In this document: in pieces, positions 1 to 11,504 of the stretch | Numbering within the stretch: position 1 is the stretch's first letter | How the letters are laid out: each line of letters begins with the position of its first letter | Assembly: GCF_003086295.3 (NCBI RefSeq) | Contig: NC_092040.1 | Location: 61,607,559 to 61,671,558, forward strand | Length of the DNA stretch: 64,000 nt | DNA from: Arachis hypogaea | Taxonomy: Eukaryota > Streptophyta > Magnoliopsida > Fabales > Fabaceae | Direction of reading: 5' to 3' | Position numbers and translations under genes: made by a program | The notes under the pieces: generated by a model | What the model was told of the DNA's origin: nothing | Database searches by the model: none | Seen by the model: the letters and a program-made list of their open reading frames with translations, nothing else

Positions 1-785
1 AAAATGCGGGCCAAAATTATCTTCAGCGCATTTTGTAATTTCTGCAGATCGCGCAAGTCACACGTCCGCGTGGGTCACGCGGTCGCGTCGTCTGGAGTTT
101 TGCTCTTCCACGCGGTCGCGTCGTCTGGAGTTTTGCTCTTCCACGCGGTCGCGTCAGTCATACGTCCGCGTCAGTTGTGTTTCGTGCGAGTCACGCGTTT
201 GCGTCATCCATGCGCTCGCGTCGATGCTCTTTGCGCTAAGCACGCGTCCGCGTCATCCACGCATTCGCGTCGCTTCTGGTTTCTTCAAAAACTCCATTTT
301 GTGCTTTCCTTCCATTTTTGTATGTTTCCTTTCCATCCTCTAAGTCATTCATGCCCTAAAAAGACTGAAAGTACTTAATACACAAATCACGGCATCGAAT
401 GGTAATAAGGGATAATTAAATTTAATATTTTTAAAGCATAGGAAACATGTTTTCTCATATATCATAAAACAAGGAAGGAATAGTAAAACCATGCAATTTA
501 CATAAATAAGTGGGTGAAGATCTAATAAAAACACTCAATTTAGGCACAAGATGAATCATAAATTAGGGGTTTATCAAAACCCCAAACATAACTCATAACT
601 GATAACAAGACACTTTATTGTAATTTCTAGGGAGAACGATCCGAGGTTCAATACTTCGGTTTATAAATTTAGGGCTTTGTTACTTGTGACAAACAATCTT
701 TTGTATGAAAGGATTATTGGTTGGTTTAGAAACTATACTTCGACGAGATTTCATTTGTGAAATTCTAAACCATCAAAAATCTAAT
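1..785 (+). repeat. Remnant of an Athila-like LTR
   Basis: This stretch has no credible coding content. It joins a CpG-rich block of short repeats (about 60-275) to AT-rich sequence and then to a segment around 630-760 (bases around GGAGAACGATCCGAGGTTCAA and TTTGTATGAAAGGATTATTGG) that I recognise, from memory, as typical of Athila-type LTRs in Arachis. No LTR end, TSD or primer site is visible, so it is a truncated or mosaic remnant. The strand is inferred from that resemblance only. Confidence 0.45.
62..275. repeat. CpG-rich minirepeats (CACGCGNNCGCGTC type)
   Basis: A core close to CACGCGGTCGCGTC recurs about every 18-33 bases. Two neighbouring units, of about 33 bp and including CTGGAGTTTTGCTCTTC, are nearly identical tandem copies at about 77-145. 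The block is unusually CpG-rich for AT-rich surroundings, so it would be a dense methylation target. It lies inside the LTR remnant. Confidence 0.7.
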
Positions 786-792
786 CATCAAA

Positions 793-1142
793 GATTCAGT
801 ATCATGTTTGTTGGTTCAAAGACTGGTACTAAAATTTCTGTCTCTGTCTCTAAAATTTTAGTATTTCAGTACCTCCAAAATGTAAGGAAACAGGGGACTA
901 AAATTTTTAGAGATGCAGACTGAAACTTTAATAACATTTTATACTTAAAATACCCTAATTTCAATTAATTAATTCCAATTTTATTCTTTGTACAAATTAA
1001 ATTAGAGTTTCATTATTGTTTCAATTTCTGTCTCCCATTTTGCACCAAACAGACTATTGAGATTTATTTTAATCTGTGTCTCTTAGTCTCTGTCTCTCAA
1101 TCTCAGTCTTTCTGTCTCTGTCTCTACACCAAACGCTACCTT
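793..1142. mobile_element. 5'-truncated MITE-like element
   Basis: The right end reads as clustered GTCTCTGTCTCT motifs followed by ACACCAAACGCTACC, and the left half carries CTGTCTCTGTCTCT in a partly mirrored arrangement. From memory this matches a high-copy non-autonomous DNA repeat of Arachis whose full form starts GGTAGCGTTTG. Here that left terminus is missing and no TSD can be shown. It has no coding capacity. Confidence 0.45.
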
Positions 1143-3605
1143 AGAATTTGTGTATGAAATTTGGGATTTTGGTAAAGTATGAATTTTAATAGAAATTGAA
1201 TGGTAGAATAATAATTTTAAAAATTATTTTAAATACAAAATAATTATCTCTAAAACACATTTAATTATCAACTTGTAAATTATTTACAAATAAATATTGA
1301 TCCAAATAAAATTAGAGATAATCAAATTGATTTTTTTTATTTATAAATTAAAGTTAAAAATCTAAATATTCACAATTAAGCACATAAAATTCTCATCATT
1401 TCTAACTCACTAAAGCTTTAAAGCAGTAATAAGAAAATACTCGATTCATATAAAAATCTCTGAAAATAATATCTTGAATAAATAAAATAAATTTTATAGA
1501 TCTCTGAAAATAGGATTGAGTTAAAAATAGATTTTATACAAAATTTTGAAATTCAGCCCCTGTCCTTTAAAGTTGCAGCAAAACAGCAGGTAGCATACTT
1601 TTTGTAAAAATTACTAAAATTTAAATTTTAACTAAATGCTTCTGAGTTTTAGTGGAAATATACTGGAATTATTTAGGTTTAATTCAAAACATGTTCCAGT
1701 TCCATATCACTTCATATGAATAAATTATGTAACTTGAAAATGGTTCTGTTTTGATTGATTCCAAAATTCCAGTGAATAAGTCACCTCTCGAGTTACACAA
1801 TTAATTCTCTAGATTAGATATGACTCTAAAAATTGGACCCAATATTCTAGACATCTTAATATTTGTTTTACCACAGGTTTCAAGTTAAAAAACTTTCAGA
1901 ATTAAAAGAGATGTGACTTGGAAGTTGTTAGTTCAAAAAATCACACATCTTTTAATTCTGAATGTTTTATGCAGAAAACATTCAATCTTTCAAAAATCAC
2001 AACTCTCAAGTCACAAATTTAATAATTCTTAAATTTTCAGAAAAAACAAGTTAACATGTCAAAGTTTTATACAAAATTGATTTCACTTAAATTGGATATA
2101 TAGAATAGAAGAAAGGAGTCGTGTAAGCTTATTGATTTTCTACAAGGTTCTGTTCTGACTCTTAACAGTGGCAACACAGCTTCCTAATCGCATAACTTTA
2201 CTTGTAGAGCTTGGAATGAGCTAAATTTTGGATACAATATACTAGACATACAGAGCTTCAACATCCTTTTAGTTACAACTCAAAATGTTATATAGATCAA
2301 AGGACAAGTGAATTGGAAGATGCTGCCCTGTCTACACGAGATTGACAACTTCTGTTGAAAACATTTTTCTTGGAAAAATCATATCTTCCAATCTACTTGG
2401 TGAAAATTTCTGAAATGTTTATTCAATAATCTTGGCTTCTTTGACGTTTATTAAAAAAATAATTTTGCTCATAAAAACTAGTCAGATTGCTCCCAGAATT
2501 TATTTTAAGTTGCTGTTCCAAAATTCTACAGAATTTCTGTAGCATAGGTACTTAAGTTTTCAAACACTAAACTTGCTTCCCTAAAATCCTAACCATTATA
2601 CATCATTGATCCTAATTCATTTAGGTCATCTCTTCTTCTTTCATATAGATTACAGACCCAAGAGCCTCAATTCCATGTATACCAAAAATTTACACTATTG
2701 GTACCATATCCTCACAGTTTCACAATATTAAATTTTGCACTATATTCAGCAACAATCATTCAACAAATTCATGATATCCTAGCAGAATTTCAGCAAGCTA
2801 TTACAACATCAAATTCATGATTCCTCTACAAAATTTCAGTAGCATTTACAATACAACATACAGAATCATCATCAACAACAAAATCACAATTAAGAGGTAC
2901 ACATATATCTAATCTAATCACCTAATCCCTTGCCTCTTGATTGTCTTAGACTACTAAAATTCAGTTTATGAGATTTCCTAATAGCAAGAGATCCTATCAC
3001 CACCACAAATCAGATTTTGTCACCAAGCATCACCACTTGTACGAATGATGATTACAGCCCTAAAAAGAAAGATGTTCCTCCTTTTCAAGCCTTAATACAC
3101 GGCTGTTCCTTGAAGGAATCTTATGCTAGCAAAATTTGAACAGAGTGAGGTTTGAGATGTCAAATTGAAAGGAGAATAAAAGGAAAAGTGAAGACGTTGC
3201 TGGTTCTTACCAGACAAGGAAAAATTGAAGAACAGGTTGATGAAGATGGTGGAGCTTCCTCCTAGCTTTGGTCAACACCTTCCTTGATTCTCTGTCGCTC
3301 TCACTCTCTTGTTCCTTCCTTCTATTTTTGCGTGTCTCTAATGACCCAAATGAATCAAGCGTTCATAGAAGAAGAAGCTGCCTTCATTCCATTTTCCTTT
3401 CTTTTGAAGTGAAGAGGGTTTATATAGATGAATTGGAGATGAGGTTATGAAGAGAGCTTCGTCGGTTTCTTGCTTCTTCAACACCTAGGCATGAGCTTTA
3501 ATGGGAAGCGATGACCAAGGGGTGGAATCATGGTTGGAAGCTTCTTTGTGATTTGGTTACAGAAGGAGAAGGAGAAGGAAGAAGGGGTATTAGGGCTGAA
3601 TTATG
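1143..3605. other. AT-rich stretch with no identified gene
   Basis: Both strands are AT-rich and stop-dense. The only open frame of note is a 60-codon one at 3268-3450 rich in Ser, Leu and Phe, with no recognisable domain. The 2600-3600 part has longer non-AT text that could be a worn LTR, but I found no terminal TG/CA pair with a TSD. I see nothing else that can be supported. Confidence 0.5.
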
Positions 3606-3613
3606 GTTAGGCT

Positions 3614-4391
3614 CATAGTTGTCAGAACCGAACCGGTGATCGAACCGGTTAAGTTATTGGGTCACTAAGTTATTGGTTTAATCGTTAGGTTACTGGTTGA
3701 ACCGGTTGACTCGGTCCTATGTAAATAAAAAATAAAAAATAGTCAAAAGTTTAAAATTAAAATTTAAAATATATATTTTTACTAACATTTTAAAATATCA
3801 AGTTATTTTAAAACAATATTGAAAATGAACAATAAATATTTTATTATTTTTACTCTATCATCAATATTTTTATTTTGTTTTTATATTAAAATAACTATTA
3901 TTTTTAAATTTTAATAATTTATTAATTATTTTATATCTTTTATACTATTATATACTACAAGTATTTATTAAAAAATAATATTAATAGATATTATATAATT
4001 ATAAAAAAATAAATGAGTTTATAATTATTGTTAAACAAAAATATAATTAATTAAAGAATGAGTGAGTTTATAATTAAAATTAAAATAAATTAAATAAAAG
4101 TAAACTATTTGATAAAAAATATCTATATGTATTATAATTTGCATAATTTTTAGTAGAAAACATAGTGGTCTGGTGGTTATGGAGCTTTTTGGTTTCCTTG
4201 AGGACAGGGGTTCGAACCCTACCTCAAGCATTTTAGAAATATTTTCTACCAAACAGTTCGGTCAAACCACTTCACCGGTTTTGACCGGGTCAATTCCTTG
4301 TTCGGTTCAATCACTGGACCGGACCGGTATAGGGTTCGGTTCACCGGTTTTCCGATCGAACCGACCGGTCCGTCCGATTTTTACAACTATG
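3614..4391. mobile_element. Non-autonomous hAT-like element, TSD GTTAGGCT
   Basis: The 778-bp element begins CATAGTTGT and ends ACAACTATG, a perfect 9-base terminal match. Past a mismatched stretch, both ends then share an inverted, CCGGTTCGA-rich region. It is flanked by an exact 8-bp direct repeat GTTAGGCT (3606-3613 and 4392-4399). An 8-bp TSD fits hAT, but a 9-bp reading (GGTTAGGCT with a one-base-shorter end) would fit Mutator, so the superfamily is not certain. There is no transposase; the middle is very AT-rich, and a tRNA-like segment lies near the right end. Confidence 0.8.
4160..4245 (+). other. tRNA-like segment with B-box inside the hAT-like element
   Basis: The text contains GTGGTCTGGTGGTTATGG (A-box-like) followed by GGGGTTCGAACCC, which contains the RNA polymerase III B-box core GGTTCGAANCC. 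It is bracketed by short inverted repeats GTAGAAAACAT and ATATTTTCTAC. A clean acceptor stem and T-stem cannot be drawn, so this is not called as a tRNA gene. A captured SINE-like fragment is the most likely reading. Confidence 0.4.
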
Positions 4392-4480
4392 GTTAGGCTT
4401 CTCCTGACTTTATAATGTTGATCATGGTTCGATTGAACCAAAGAAAAGAACGGTTCAGTGTGTTTTAGTTCACGGTTACC

Positions 4481-4895
4481 TAGGGCTGGAAGTGAGCCGA
4501 GCTGAGCCGAGCTAGACCGAGCTGAAGCTCGGCTCACCAAAATTGAGCTTGGCTCACGGCTCCGCTCATTAACAATCGAGCCTATTTCTTAAGCTCAAGC
4601 TCGGCTCACCTCAAACTCACGAGCTGACTCAAATAATAGAAACATAAATTCAAAATTTATAATTTTATATCAATACATTATAACTTATATATTTTAAAAA
4701 ATATTTAAAAAGAAAAATTTTATATATTGTTTATTTATCAATAAATATAAATTTTTTATTTATGTCCTACATCAAAATTATATCTAATAAATAAATATAA
4801 AATTTTAAATAATTAAGATCATTAATATATATAATTATATATTACTATTTCATATGTATATATATAATATTAAAAGTATAGACTAAATGCATATA

Positions 4896-4953
<58 letters not shown>

Positions 4954-5131
4954 GAGCCAGCTCACGAGCTAATGAGCTGAGCTTATCCAAGCTCAAGCTC
5001 AGCTCATTTAATTTATGAGCTCAATTCCAAGTTCAAGCTTGGCTCACCAGCTCACGAGCTTAGTTTATCGAGCTATTAACGAGCCGAGCTCGAGCTGGCT
5101 CATGAGCTGGCTTGACTCACTGCCAGTCCTA
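4481..5131. mobile_element. Non-autonomous hAT-like element, TSD CGGTTACC
   Basis: The 651-bp element starts TAGGGCTGG and ends CCAGTCCTA (one mismatch in 9), and extended imperfect TIRs are rich in GAGCTCG-type words. The exact 8-bp TSD CGGTTACC lies at 4473-4480 and 5132-5139. A TAGGG-type end with an 8-bp TSD is the hAT pattern. It has no transposase. Internally it carries repeated GAGCTNANGAGC words in both orientations and a long TA microsatellite. Confidence 0.88.
4898..4951. repeat. (TA)n microsatellite
   Basis: About 27 uninterrupted TA dinucleotides lie inside the second hAT-like element. This length is likely to vary between individuals. Confidence 0.95.
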
Positions 5132-5139
5132 CGGTTACC

Positions 5140-5960
5140 TAATTCTAATGATATATCTAATGATATATCTATACTTCTCTTATTCATCAATAATTAAATA
5201 TATGGTAATTAATTACTAAACTTATATTTAAGCTTGCAATAATAATTATTTAAAATAACAAACTAAAACGGTAATTTTTAATTACCGAGTCTCATTGTAA
5301 AAAATTTACAAAAAAAATCTCTAACTAGGCAAATAAAGTTTTAACGGTAATTTCTCTCAAGTTTTTTATCATGTTGGTTGAAAAATAAAGTTTATGAGGT
5401 GTGGGAATATAATGTGGAGGAAAAAAAACCGTGACTTTATAAAGAAAGAACAATTTGATTATGAAAGAATGGAATTAGATTGATTTGGTTCAAGTTTGGC
5501 TAGATTTTTCAGTTTTTAATTTTTCTCCAAGTAATCTTCCTAAAGACTTCGTGAATATTAATTGAAGATAACCTCTTCGATGTTATGGCCAAATTGTCAA
5601 AAAAAAAAAAGAAGAATATGATTTAATGATTAAACCGTAACATTATTATTTTCAAATCGTATCGGAAATAAAGAGTATCTCGGTTTCAAATCGAGTTTAG
5701 AATATTCTACTAAGCTAATTCAGTAAAAAAAGCTAACAGTAAAGATTCTATAGATGAATTTAATTTGGTAGTCTAATTTATCGTTATCGATACGGTTTTT
5801 GGCTTAGGACACAGTTTTACTTATTATTACACTTTCTTTTCTTTTTATTTATCCATCCTAAATTCGCCTAATAAAATATGATAAGGTGATTCTTAGATAT
5901 TTATCGAATTTTAATTACAGAATTTTCGAGAATAAATCCTATAGAGAAATAGGCTGTTAC
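5140..5960. other. AT-rich stretch, possible LTR 3' end
   Basis: No gene is visible. The segment ends GGCTGTTACA at about 5959, directly before transposase coding sequence starts. That is how a TGTTACA-ended LTR would look if inserted 5' of the surviving transposase exon. No matching start or TSD is seen, so this stays a suggestion. Confidence 0.3.
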
Positions 5961-7044
5961 AGCTGACACAAAATATATTAGCTACATGTGATTTTGATAT
6001 GAGATTCACTTATGTATTAGTGGGTTGGGAAGAAACAACATCTAATTCAAAAGTTCTTAATAATACATTATCAAGAAATGATAGTTTCAAACTTCCACGC
6101 GGTTAGCATATTAACAAAACATCATTATCATAAGTAGTTAAAACTAAGTAGTTTATGTGTTTATATTAAATTAATCATTTTAAATTATGGATTTTGTAGA
6201 AAAATTTTATTTTGGAGATGTTGGATTAATCTTCAAGTATGGATTAATTACCCCATATCGAGGTGTAAGATATCACTTAAAAGAATATGCAAGATGTGGT
6301 CTAGAAAATGAGAAGCAATTATTTAATCTTCGCCATGTTTTATTGAGAAATGTTATCAAAAGGTCATTTGGAGTTTTGAAGAAAAGATTTGCAATAATTA
6401 CAAGTGGCACTGAACCACATTATGACTTTGATACTGTAACACCCTAACTTTTAGTACCTCATGATCGCACTAAAAATTCAGACATTACTTACCTCTAAAT
6501 CTTCAGTTTCATACCATAATTATTTAATATTGAGCCTTTACTATTACGAACCGAAACTTTTAATTAAGAAAACGAAGATTCTTTATTTTAAACCACTTAA
6601 CTACAAAGGTATATATATTCACATAGCATTAAATACATAGACTTATTCCATGATTCTCAAAAACAAATCCTACCCCTCTAAAAATCAAAACAATAAACGA
6701 TGAGGGGAAAGTAAATTCTAACAACTCAACTCTTGAACATAATCTTCTATGCCCTTGTAGCTCCACACTAAACCTTCGCACATGTAACTGAAAGGGGCGG
6801 AAAAAGGGGGTAAGAACTGGGGAGTTCTTTGTAGGGTCGGAGTTAGAAGTTAATTTTATTTCATAAATCAATAATAATAGCCAACAAAGTATAATTCAAC
6901 CCAACAATTATAGAACATAGAATCCAATCACCAGCACACACAATCATATAAAACATAATCACAAGCAAATATGCGCAGACAAGTATGATGCATGTCTAGT
7001 CATATATAGGCCATGAGCTCATGTGTCGATTTGTTGCCCGATTC

Positions 7045-7515
7045 CCGACACTGGTCCTGAGATAAGCGTTTCGTACTGCCATCCTTATCTCAGCCAACGT
7101 CCCCTCCATAGCGTTACACATTGTCGTCCTCATGGGGAACATTCCTTTCAGTCTCCAGTGAACGTTACGCATCGCCGTCCTCACTGACCCGTCCCTATAG
7201 TATCAAGTGAGCGTTACCTATCGCCGTCCTCACTAGACACTTGGCACTAAGGCCCAACAGCACTCAATTTCTTTTCAATCTTCACTCTCTACTCTACTGC
7301 AATAGAGATCTCTTTAATTAATACCTTTTTTTCTATCTGCTATACTGTGGTAGACATTCATCGAATTCTTTTAATATTTGTTCTCTGCTCTCCTGTGGCA
7401 GAGATTCCTTTAATTAATACTTTCTGTTCTATTTGTTCTACTGTGGCAAACATTCATTAAAACTTTTTCAGTCACTGCTCTCTGCTCTTCTGTGGCAGAG
7501 ATCCTTTTACTTAGT
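7045..7515. repeat. Internal tandem repeats of the solo LTR
   Basis: Two sets are visible. At about 7050-7245 a GC-rich unit containing GCGTTAC and CGCCGTCCTCACT recurs three to four times. At about 7270-7515 a unit of roughly 90 bp with CTCTGCTCTNCTGTGGCAGAGAT and TTTAATTAATAC recurs about three times with substitutions. Both sets lie inside the solo LTR. Confidence 0.7.
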
Positions 7516-8698
7516 ACATCCTTTTCGTCACTGCTCTCTACTCTTTTTGTTCTTTTTCTTTTCTTTTTCTTTCTCGTCTTTCTCTTTTATTTTCTTACTT
7601 CTTTTCTTTCTCTCTTCTTTTCTTTAATCTCTTAATTCTTTATCATAACTTAACTTCACATTCTTTTCTTTCCTTTCTCTAATGTCTTATGAAAAAGAAT
7701 CATAAGATTCTTAAATAAACTATGTTCTCTAAAGCTTTTAAGAGTTCTTCTGTTTACTCTTCTCTGACTTATAACAATATTAATAATATCTTTATTAGAT
7801 AATATTCTTAATAAAATAATAATAACAATAATATAAATAAGACATTTTAAATGGTAAATAAATAATATTTATATCTATTCTTAAAAACTTAACTTCTTAA
7901 AACTTTTATTCTTAAATCTTTGTTATCTATGTTTTAAACTTCAAACTTTTACATATTTTATTTTTAACTCAACATTTTTACAAAATTATATTTGAAATAT
8001 CACTTATCTCAATATTTATAAAAGCAACCCTAAACTTTTATAAAATACCCATTTTTACTCCCGTACTTTATTTACTACCAAAAATACCCGAAAACTTATT
8101 TAATTAAAAATTGTTCCTCAATTTTTATATACAAATATAATGTTACCCTTCAAAAATAAAGTCTAAATACTAATCTTCCTTTTATACTAAAATCAAAACT
8201 CTTAGCCTTTTTCTTTCAAAATATTACTTATATTTTAATCCGTTTTTGAGTTTTTCGGTTACCGATTCTTCGTAACCTTTAATTTAATCTCTCGGCTATC
8301 ATACCTCACCAATTTATACTTTATTCTCAACAATATTTCAGCCCAAAAAATACCAAAACACCATTCATACATAGCCGAACCAAAATCTCAAGCAAACAAC
8401 AATAATTCAACAAAAATTCAACATAAACTTAATCAAGATCAAATAATAATCAATCAAACCAACATTCATTTATCCAATTCACTTTTAATGATTATAAAAT
8501 TACCAAACTCTATCTTTGTACAAAATCAAAAGAACAAAATTCTGGAAAAGCTTTTTGATCGAGCTAATGAAAAAGAAAACGTCAAAAATCGTATGTGCCT
8601 CCTAAAATTTTAATTGGCCAAATTCAAAGGAAAGAGGAGCTATGTCACCGTCAATTTCTACCAAATAAAAGTGATGGCAATATATAGAAGAAGAGAAT

Positions 8699-10492
8699 TG
8701 GTGGACGAAATTGTGATCACATCAATGTAGTATTCTTTGTTGTTGTATGGAATCATTATTATGGCTCTTTGCTATGTGTGAACACAACTCCGTTCAACTA
8801 GCCAGTAAGTGCACTGGTCATCCAAGTAATACCTTACGTGAGTAAGGATCGATCCCACAGAGATTGTTGGTATAAAGCAAGCTATGGTCACCTTGTAAAT
8901 CTCAGTCAGGCGGATTTAAGTATAATTGGATTATTAGTTTAAATTTGATTAATGGAATCAATAGAAAATAAAGATAAAGAAAATAAAAAGGGATAGAAAT
9001 ACTTATGTAAATCAATAGTGGGAATTTCAGATAGGCGTGTGGAGATGCTAGAATCCTTTCGAATCTCTACTTTCTTATTACATTCATCCAATCCTTCTTA
9101 CTCCTTTTCATGGCAAGCTGTATGTAGGGCATCACCATCACCAATGGCTACTTTCAATCCTCTTGGGAAAATGGTCCTATGCGCTGTCACTGCACGGCTA
9201 ATCGTCTGGAGGCATCACCCTTGTTGATAGCTACATCCCATCCTCTCAGTGAAAATGGTCCAAATGCTCTGTCACAGCACGGCTAATAATCTGTTGGTTC
9301 TCAATCAGGTTGGAGTAGAATCCATTGATTCTTTTGTGTTTGTCATCACGCCCAGCCTTCAGGAGTTTGAAGCTCGTCACAGTCATTCAATACCGGAATC
9401 CTACTCGGAATACCACAGACAAGGTTAAACTTTCCGGATTCCCGGGATCCTACTCGGAATACCACAGACAAGGTTAGACTTTCCGGATCCCCATGAATGC
9501 CGCCATCTATCTAGCTTATACCACGAAGATTCTGTTGGGGAATCTAAGAGATATGCGCCCGGCCTAGAGTAGAACGGAAGTGGTTGTCAATCACGCGCGT
9601 TCATAGGTGAGAATGATAATGAGTGTCACGGATCATCACATTCATCAAAGTGTTGTGCAACGTATATCTTGGAATAAAAATAAAAGAGAATTGAATAGAA
9701 AATAATAGTAATTGTATTGAAACTTGAGGTACAGCAGAGCTCCACACCCTTAATCTATGGTGTGCAGAAACTCCACCGTTGAAAATACATAAGTAAAAGG
9801 TTCAGGCATGGCCGAGAGGCCAGCCCCCTGAATGATCAAAAGACCGAATGGCCAAAAGATGTCTACTACACTAGTAAAAAGTCTTATTTATACTAAACTA
9901 GCTACTAGGGTTTACATGAGTAAGTAATTGATGCATAAATCCACTTCCGGGGCCCACTTGGTGTATGTTTGGGCTGAGCTTGATCTATCCACGAGCTGAG
10001 ACTTTTCTTGGAGTTGAACGCCAAGTTATAACGTGTTTTGGGCGTTCAACTCCGGATCATGACGTGTTTCTGGCGTTTAACTCCAGACAGCAGCATGTAC
10101 TTGGCGTTCAACGCCAAGTTACGTCGTCAATTTCCGAATAAAGTATGGACTATTATATATTGCTGGAAAGCGCTGGATGTCTACTTTCCAACGCTATTGA
10201 GAGCGCACCATTTGGAGTTCTGTAGCTCCAGAAAATCTATTTCGAGTGCAGGGAGGTCAGATTCCAACAGCATCAGCAGTCATTTTTGTCAGCCTTTTTC
10301 AGAGTTTTGCTCAAGTCCCTCAATTTCAGTCAGAAATTACCTGAAATCACAGAAAAACACACAAACTCATAGTAAAGTCCAGAAATGTGAATTTAACATA
10401 AAAACTAATGAAAACATCCCTAAAAGTAGCTTGAACTTACTAAAAACTACCTAAAAACAATGCCAAAAAGCGTATAAATTATCCACTCATCG
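8699..10492 (-). mobile_element. FIDEL-like solo LTR, TSD AGAAT
   Basis: Read on the minus strand this is a FIDEL-like LTR. The plus-strand left end TGGTGGACGAAATTG is the LTR 3' end, and the plus-strand right end ATTATCCACTCATC is the LTR 5' end (TGATGAGTGGATAAT). The last base is G where A is expected. The 5-bp TSD AGAAT flanks it (8694-8698, 10493-10497). It contains several CTGGCGTTNAACGCCAG-like palindromes near 10020-10130 and a tandem duplication around 9400-9495. There is no internal domain. Confidence 0.92.
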
Positions 10493-11216
10493 AGAATACA
10501 AATACTTTTATTAAATTAAATTTTTTTATTAGAGTTACAGATCCCAAGAAATCAAAGCCAAAAGGTTAGAGATTTTTACGATTTCTCTCCCTCACCCACG
10601 TTCATTCTCTCACTTGGTTTCTCTCTTTCTTTCTTAAGTTTCATTCGGTGACAAGAAGAAATTATTGAAGCAAAAATGGTGATGGGATTAGTGAAACAAA
10701 TGATATGTATGTGTCACGTTGATATATATGTATGTATGTATGTGTTCATTAAGCCATGTTTGGCTTTCTTTCCTTTATTTCCTTAATCGCTTCGGCCAAA
10801 AGGAAAGAGCTAAGGGTAATAATAATATAATAAGGATAATATAATAATAATAGTTATAATAATAACAATAATAATGATAATAATATAATAATAATAAATT
10901 GGCAACTAGTAATATATAAGTAATTTTCATTTGCCTAAATTATTTTAGGATTAAATATATACGAGCTACTAATATAAATGACATTAGTAACTTAAGAATA
11001 AAAGATATTTAATAAAGTATTAGTAAAGCTAAATTCACCGGAGAGTACCGATATTTACTTATATCGACGGATTTAGAATTTGATAATAATAATAATATTA
11101 ACTAAACTCTATTTTTTAAATTAAAAATATCAATTACTTAAATTAAAATATACATATAATTTTTATCATTTATAAATTACTAGAATTATAGTTTTAATTA
11201 TGTAAAATATTTCATC

Positions 11217-11218
<2 letters not shown>

Positions 11219-11262
<44 letters not shown>
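11219..11262. repeat. (TA)n microsatellite
   Basis: About 21 TA units lie near the 3' end of the Tekay-like solo LTR. Confidence 0.95.
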
Positions 11263-11267
<5 letters not shown>

Positions 11268-11504
11268 ATATGAATTTGATTAAATTCAAATAGTTATAAA
11301 ATTAATTTAATTACTTATAATAAAGTAATTTCTAAAAATAAGGAACTCCAATTTATAAAAATAAATTTTAACTTATTTATATTTATATTTTAAAAAATGT
11401 GGGTCGTTACAGATACTACGACTAAAATTGCTCTAGCTTGTTTTATATTGCATAACTTTTTAATGGGTGTAGATCCTAATCCACATCTCATAACTCAAGT
11501 TGAC

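Larger units (their letters stand above)
6435..11411 (+). mobile_element. Solo LTR, Tekay/Del-like, TSD GATAC
   Basis: The insertion starts TGTAACACCC and ends GTGGGTCGTTACA, flanked by an exact 5-bp TSD GATAC (6430-6434 and 11412-11416). Without the 1.8-kb element nested in it, it is about 3.18 kb, which suits the long LTRs of chromovirus (Tekay/Del) elements; the TGTAACACCC start is, from memory, common there. There is no primer site, polypurine tract or coding region, so it is a solo LTR left by LTR-LTR recombination. Lineage is less sure than the structure. Confidence 0.85.
5961..11504 (+). pseudogene. PIF/Harbinger-type transposase, broken by insertions
   Basis: Three pieces read as one DDE_Tnp_4/HARBI1-like nuclease. 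Exon A (5961-6101) carries CDFDMRFTYVLVGWE, including the first catalytic Asp region. An intron-like gap follows (6102-6199, GT...AG, phase kept). Exon B (6200-6434) carries FGDVG, PYRGVRYHLKEY and NVIKRSFGVLKKRF. The tail (11417-11503) carries [11 protein letters not shown]. The 6435-11416 gap is a solo LTR plus one TSD copy; without it the frame runs straight on. The N-terminus is missing before 5961, and the C-terminus is cut at 11505 by another LTR element. The family call rests on these conserved words and is firm; the gene is dead. Confidence 0.87.

Noticed and set aside
3268..3450. 60-codon open frame as a small host gene
   Set aside because: It starts inside unassigned repeat-like text, has no domain, and no flanking exon could be found.
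4160..4245. Possible tRNA gene
   Set aside because: The B-box fits, but no proper acceptor stem or anticodon arm can be drawn and the T-stem has mismatches. It was kept only as a tRNA-like segment.
6435..11411. Complete retrotransposon instead of a solo LTR
   Set aside because: There is no primer site, no coding domain and no second LTR between the TG and CA ends once the nested LTR is accounted for.
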